DNA of 64,000 nucleotides from Candidatus Thiodiazotropha endoloripes (GTDB lineage: Bacteria > Pseudomonadota > Gammaproteobacteria > Chromatiales > Chromatiaceae), in the NCBI GenBank assembly GCA_001709035.1, contig LVKA01000015.1, positions 62,001 to 126,000 on the forward strand, in the 5' to 3' direction. Positions 63,416 through 64,000 of this stretch are shown here, piece by piece; position 1 is the first letter of the stretch, and the number at the start of each line of letters is the position of its first letter. The position numbers and the translations under genes are program-made. The notes under the pieces are model-generated. The model saw only the letters and a list, made by a program, of their open reading frames with translations, did no database searches and was not told where the DNA came from.

Positions 63416-63895
63416 TTATTTTCTTAGCAGCAAGTCATTCTCTATTGCCACATATTTTGATGTGGATTGGATTAGTGAAGCCGCTGTTAAACCTGGAACG
63501 CCGTAAACTTCCGTTTTGACACCGAAATCCTTTTCCAGCTTTTTCATGAGTAAATCAAAGTCACCATCCCCGCTAACCAAAACCACCACATCTGAATCTC
63601 TTGCAGATTCAATTGCATCAATCGTTATTCCAACATCCCAGTCGCATTTCGAAGAGCCATCGGACCGCTGAATATACGGCTTCAACTTCACTTCAAAACC
63701 AATTGCCCTGAGAATATTTTGGAATTGTTGCTGCTTCGAATCGCCTCGATCACTGGAGTAGGCAATGGCTCGGATGACCTCTCTATTAGATGCAGCCATC
63801 TGCCAAAATCTGTTGTAGTCAAAGCCACAACTGTAAGCCTGCTTCGTCGTGTAGTAGACATTCTGAGCATCAACAAGAATTGTTACTTTATCCAT
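63416..63895 (-). CDS. NYN/LabA-like PIN-fold protein
   Basis: A 159-residue protein of the NYN domain, LabA/DUF88 group, a predicted Mg-dependent ribonuclease fold. Acidic site residues lie in ILVDAQNVYY, CDWDVGITIDAIESAR and VSGDGDFDLLMKKLEKDFG. It is a single-domain protein without added RNA-binding domain. It stands on the opposite strand after the 84-bp repeat, near the window end. Biological target unknown. Confidence 0.9.
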   Translation of the reverse strand: MDKVTILVDAQNVYYTTKQAYSCGFDYNRFWQMAASNREVIRAIAYSSDRGDSKQQQFQNILRAIGFEVKLKPYIQRSDGSSKCDWDVGITIDAIESARDSDVVVLVSGDGDFDLLMKKLEKDFGVKTEVYGVPGLTAASLIQSTSKYVAIENDLLLRK

Positions 63896-64000
63896 ATCTG
63901 CACATATGTGTAGTTAGTTAACTTGCGAATCATCCGCACACTCATATGCATTGGCAGAATGAGTCTGGTCAACAGTCAATTGTTTTATCCTATTGCTGTT

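Overview
The window looks like chromosomal DNA of a metabolically versatile gammaproteobacterium. AcnB, SthA, a CGFS glutaredoxin next to a BolA protein, and several GGDEF/EAL proteins fit that class. A Shethna protein II (FeSII) like that of Azotobacter, a NifF-like flavodoxin in a rhodanese-glutaredoxin-BolA cluster, and a complete H2-uptake and H2-sensing system suggest a nitrogen-fixing, H2-using, probably sulfur- or nitrogen-oxyanion-respiring lineage. A chemosynthetic-symbiont or free-living sulfur-oxidiser relative is my inference; no rRNA or marker gene here proves the taxon.

Layout. (1) 1-4.4 kb is a scarred zone: a cut 7TMR-DISM sensor gene, two halves of a dead IS91-type transposase, an EAL-domain stump and an intact diguanylate cyclase between the halves. 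(2) 4.4-8.2 kb holds acnB with a divergent LysR regulator. (3) 8.2-18.2 kb is a guanidine nitrogen-assimilation operon: guanidine-I riboswitch, ABC transporter, two DUF1989 carboxyguanidine deiminase subunits, urea/guanidine carboxylase and allophanate hydrolase. A nine-base complement between the riboswitch and the first Shine-Dalgarno suggests translational control. (4) 18.2-27 kb is mixed: an M48 protease, a GGDEF-EAL protein, sthA, a SugE/Gdx-type exporter, FeSII, an acetyltransferase, a methyltransferase and a decayed hydrogenase fragment. (5) 27.2-32.6 kb has a PAS-GGDEF-EAL protein and a CheB-CheR-PAS fusion.

(6) 32.9-52.6 kb, all on the minus strand, is a near-complete [NiFe] hydrogenase locus: hupS-hupL-small membrane protein-hupC, then hupDFGHIJK-hypABCDE-hypX-hupRTUV. 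Two sigma-54 type -24/-12 elements (before hupS and before hupD), an IHF consensus match and an upstream palindrome fit H2-responsive activation by HupR under HupUV/HupT control. hypF is not in the locus.

(7) 52.7-59.2 kb holds two divergent multiheme cytochrome units. One encodes an octaheme hydroxylamine-oxidoreductase-like protein, a NapC/NrfH-like tetraheme quinol dehydrogenase and a two-helix membrane protein. The other encodes a pentaheme protein, an octaheme tetrathionate reductase-type (OTR) protein with a C-terminal membrane anchor, and a cytochrome b561-type subunit. This is the best candidate for an uncharacterised respiratory system. (8) 59.2-64 kb has tRNA-Arg(ACG) followed by a tandem repeat carrying its 3' end, a CHASE-GGDEF protein, the rhodanese/CGFS-glutaredoxin/BolA/flavodoxin cluster, a long-hairpin repeat and a NYN-domain protein.
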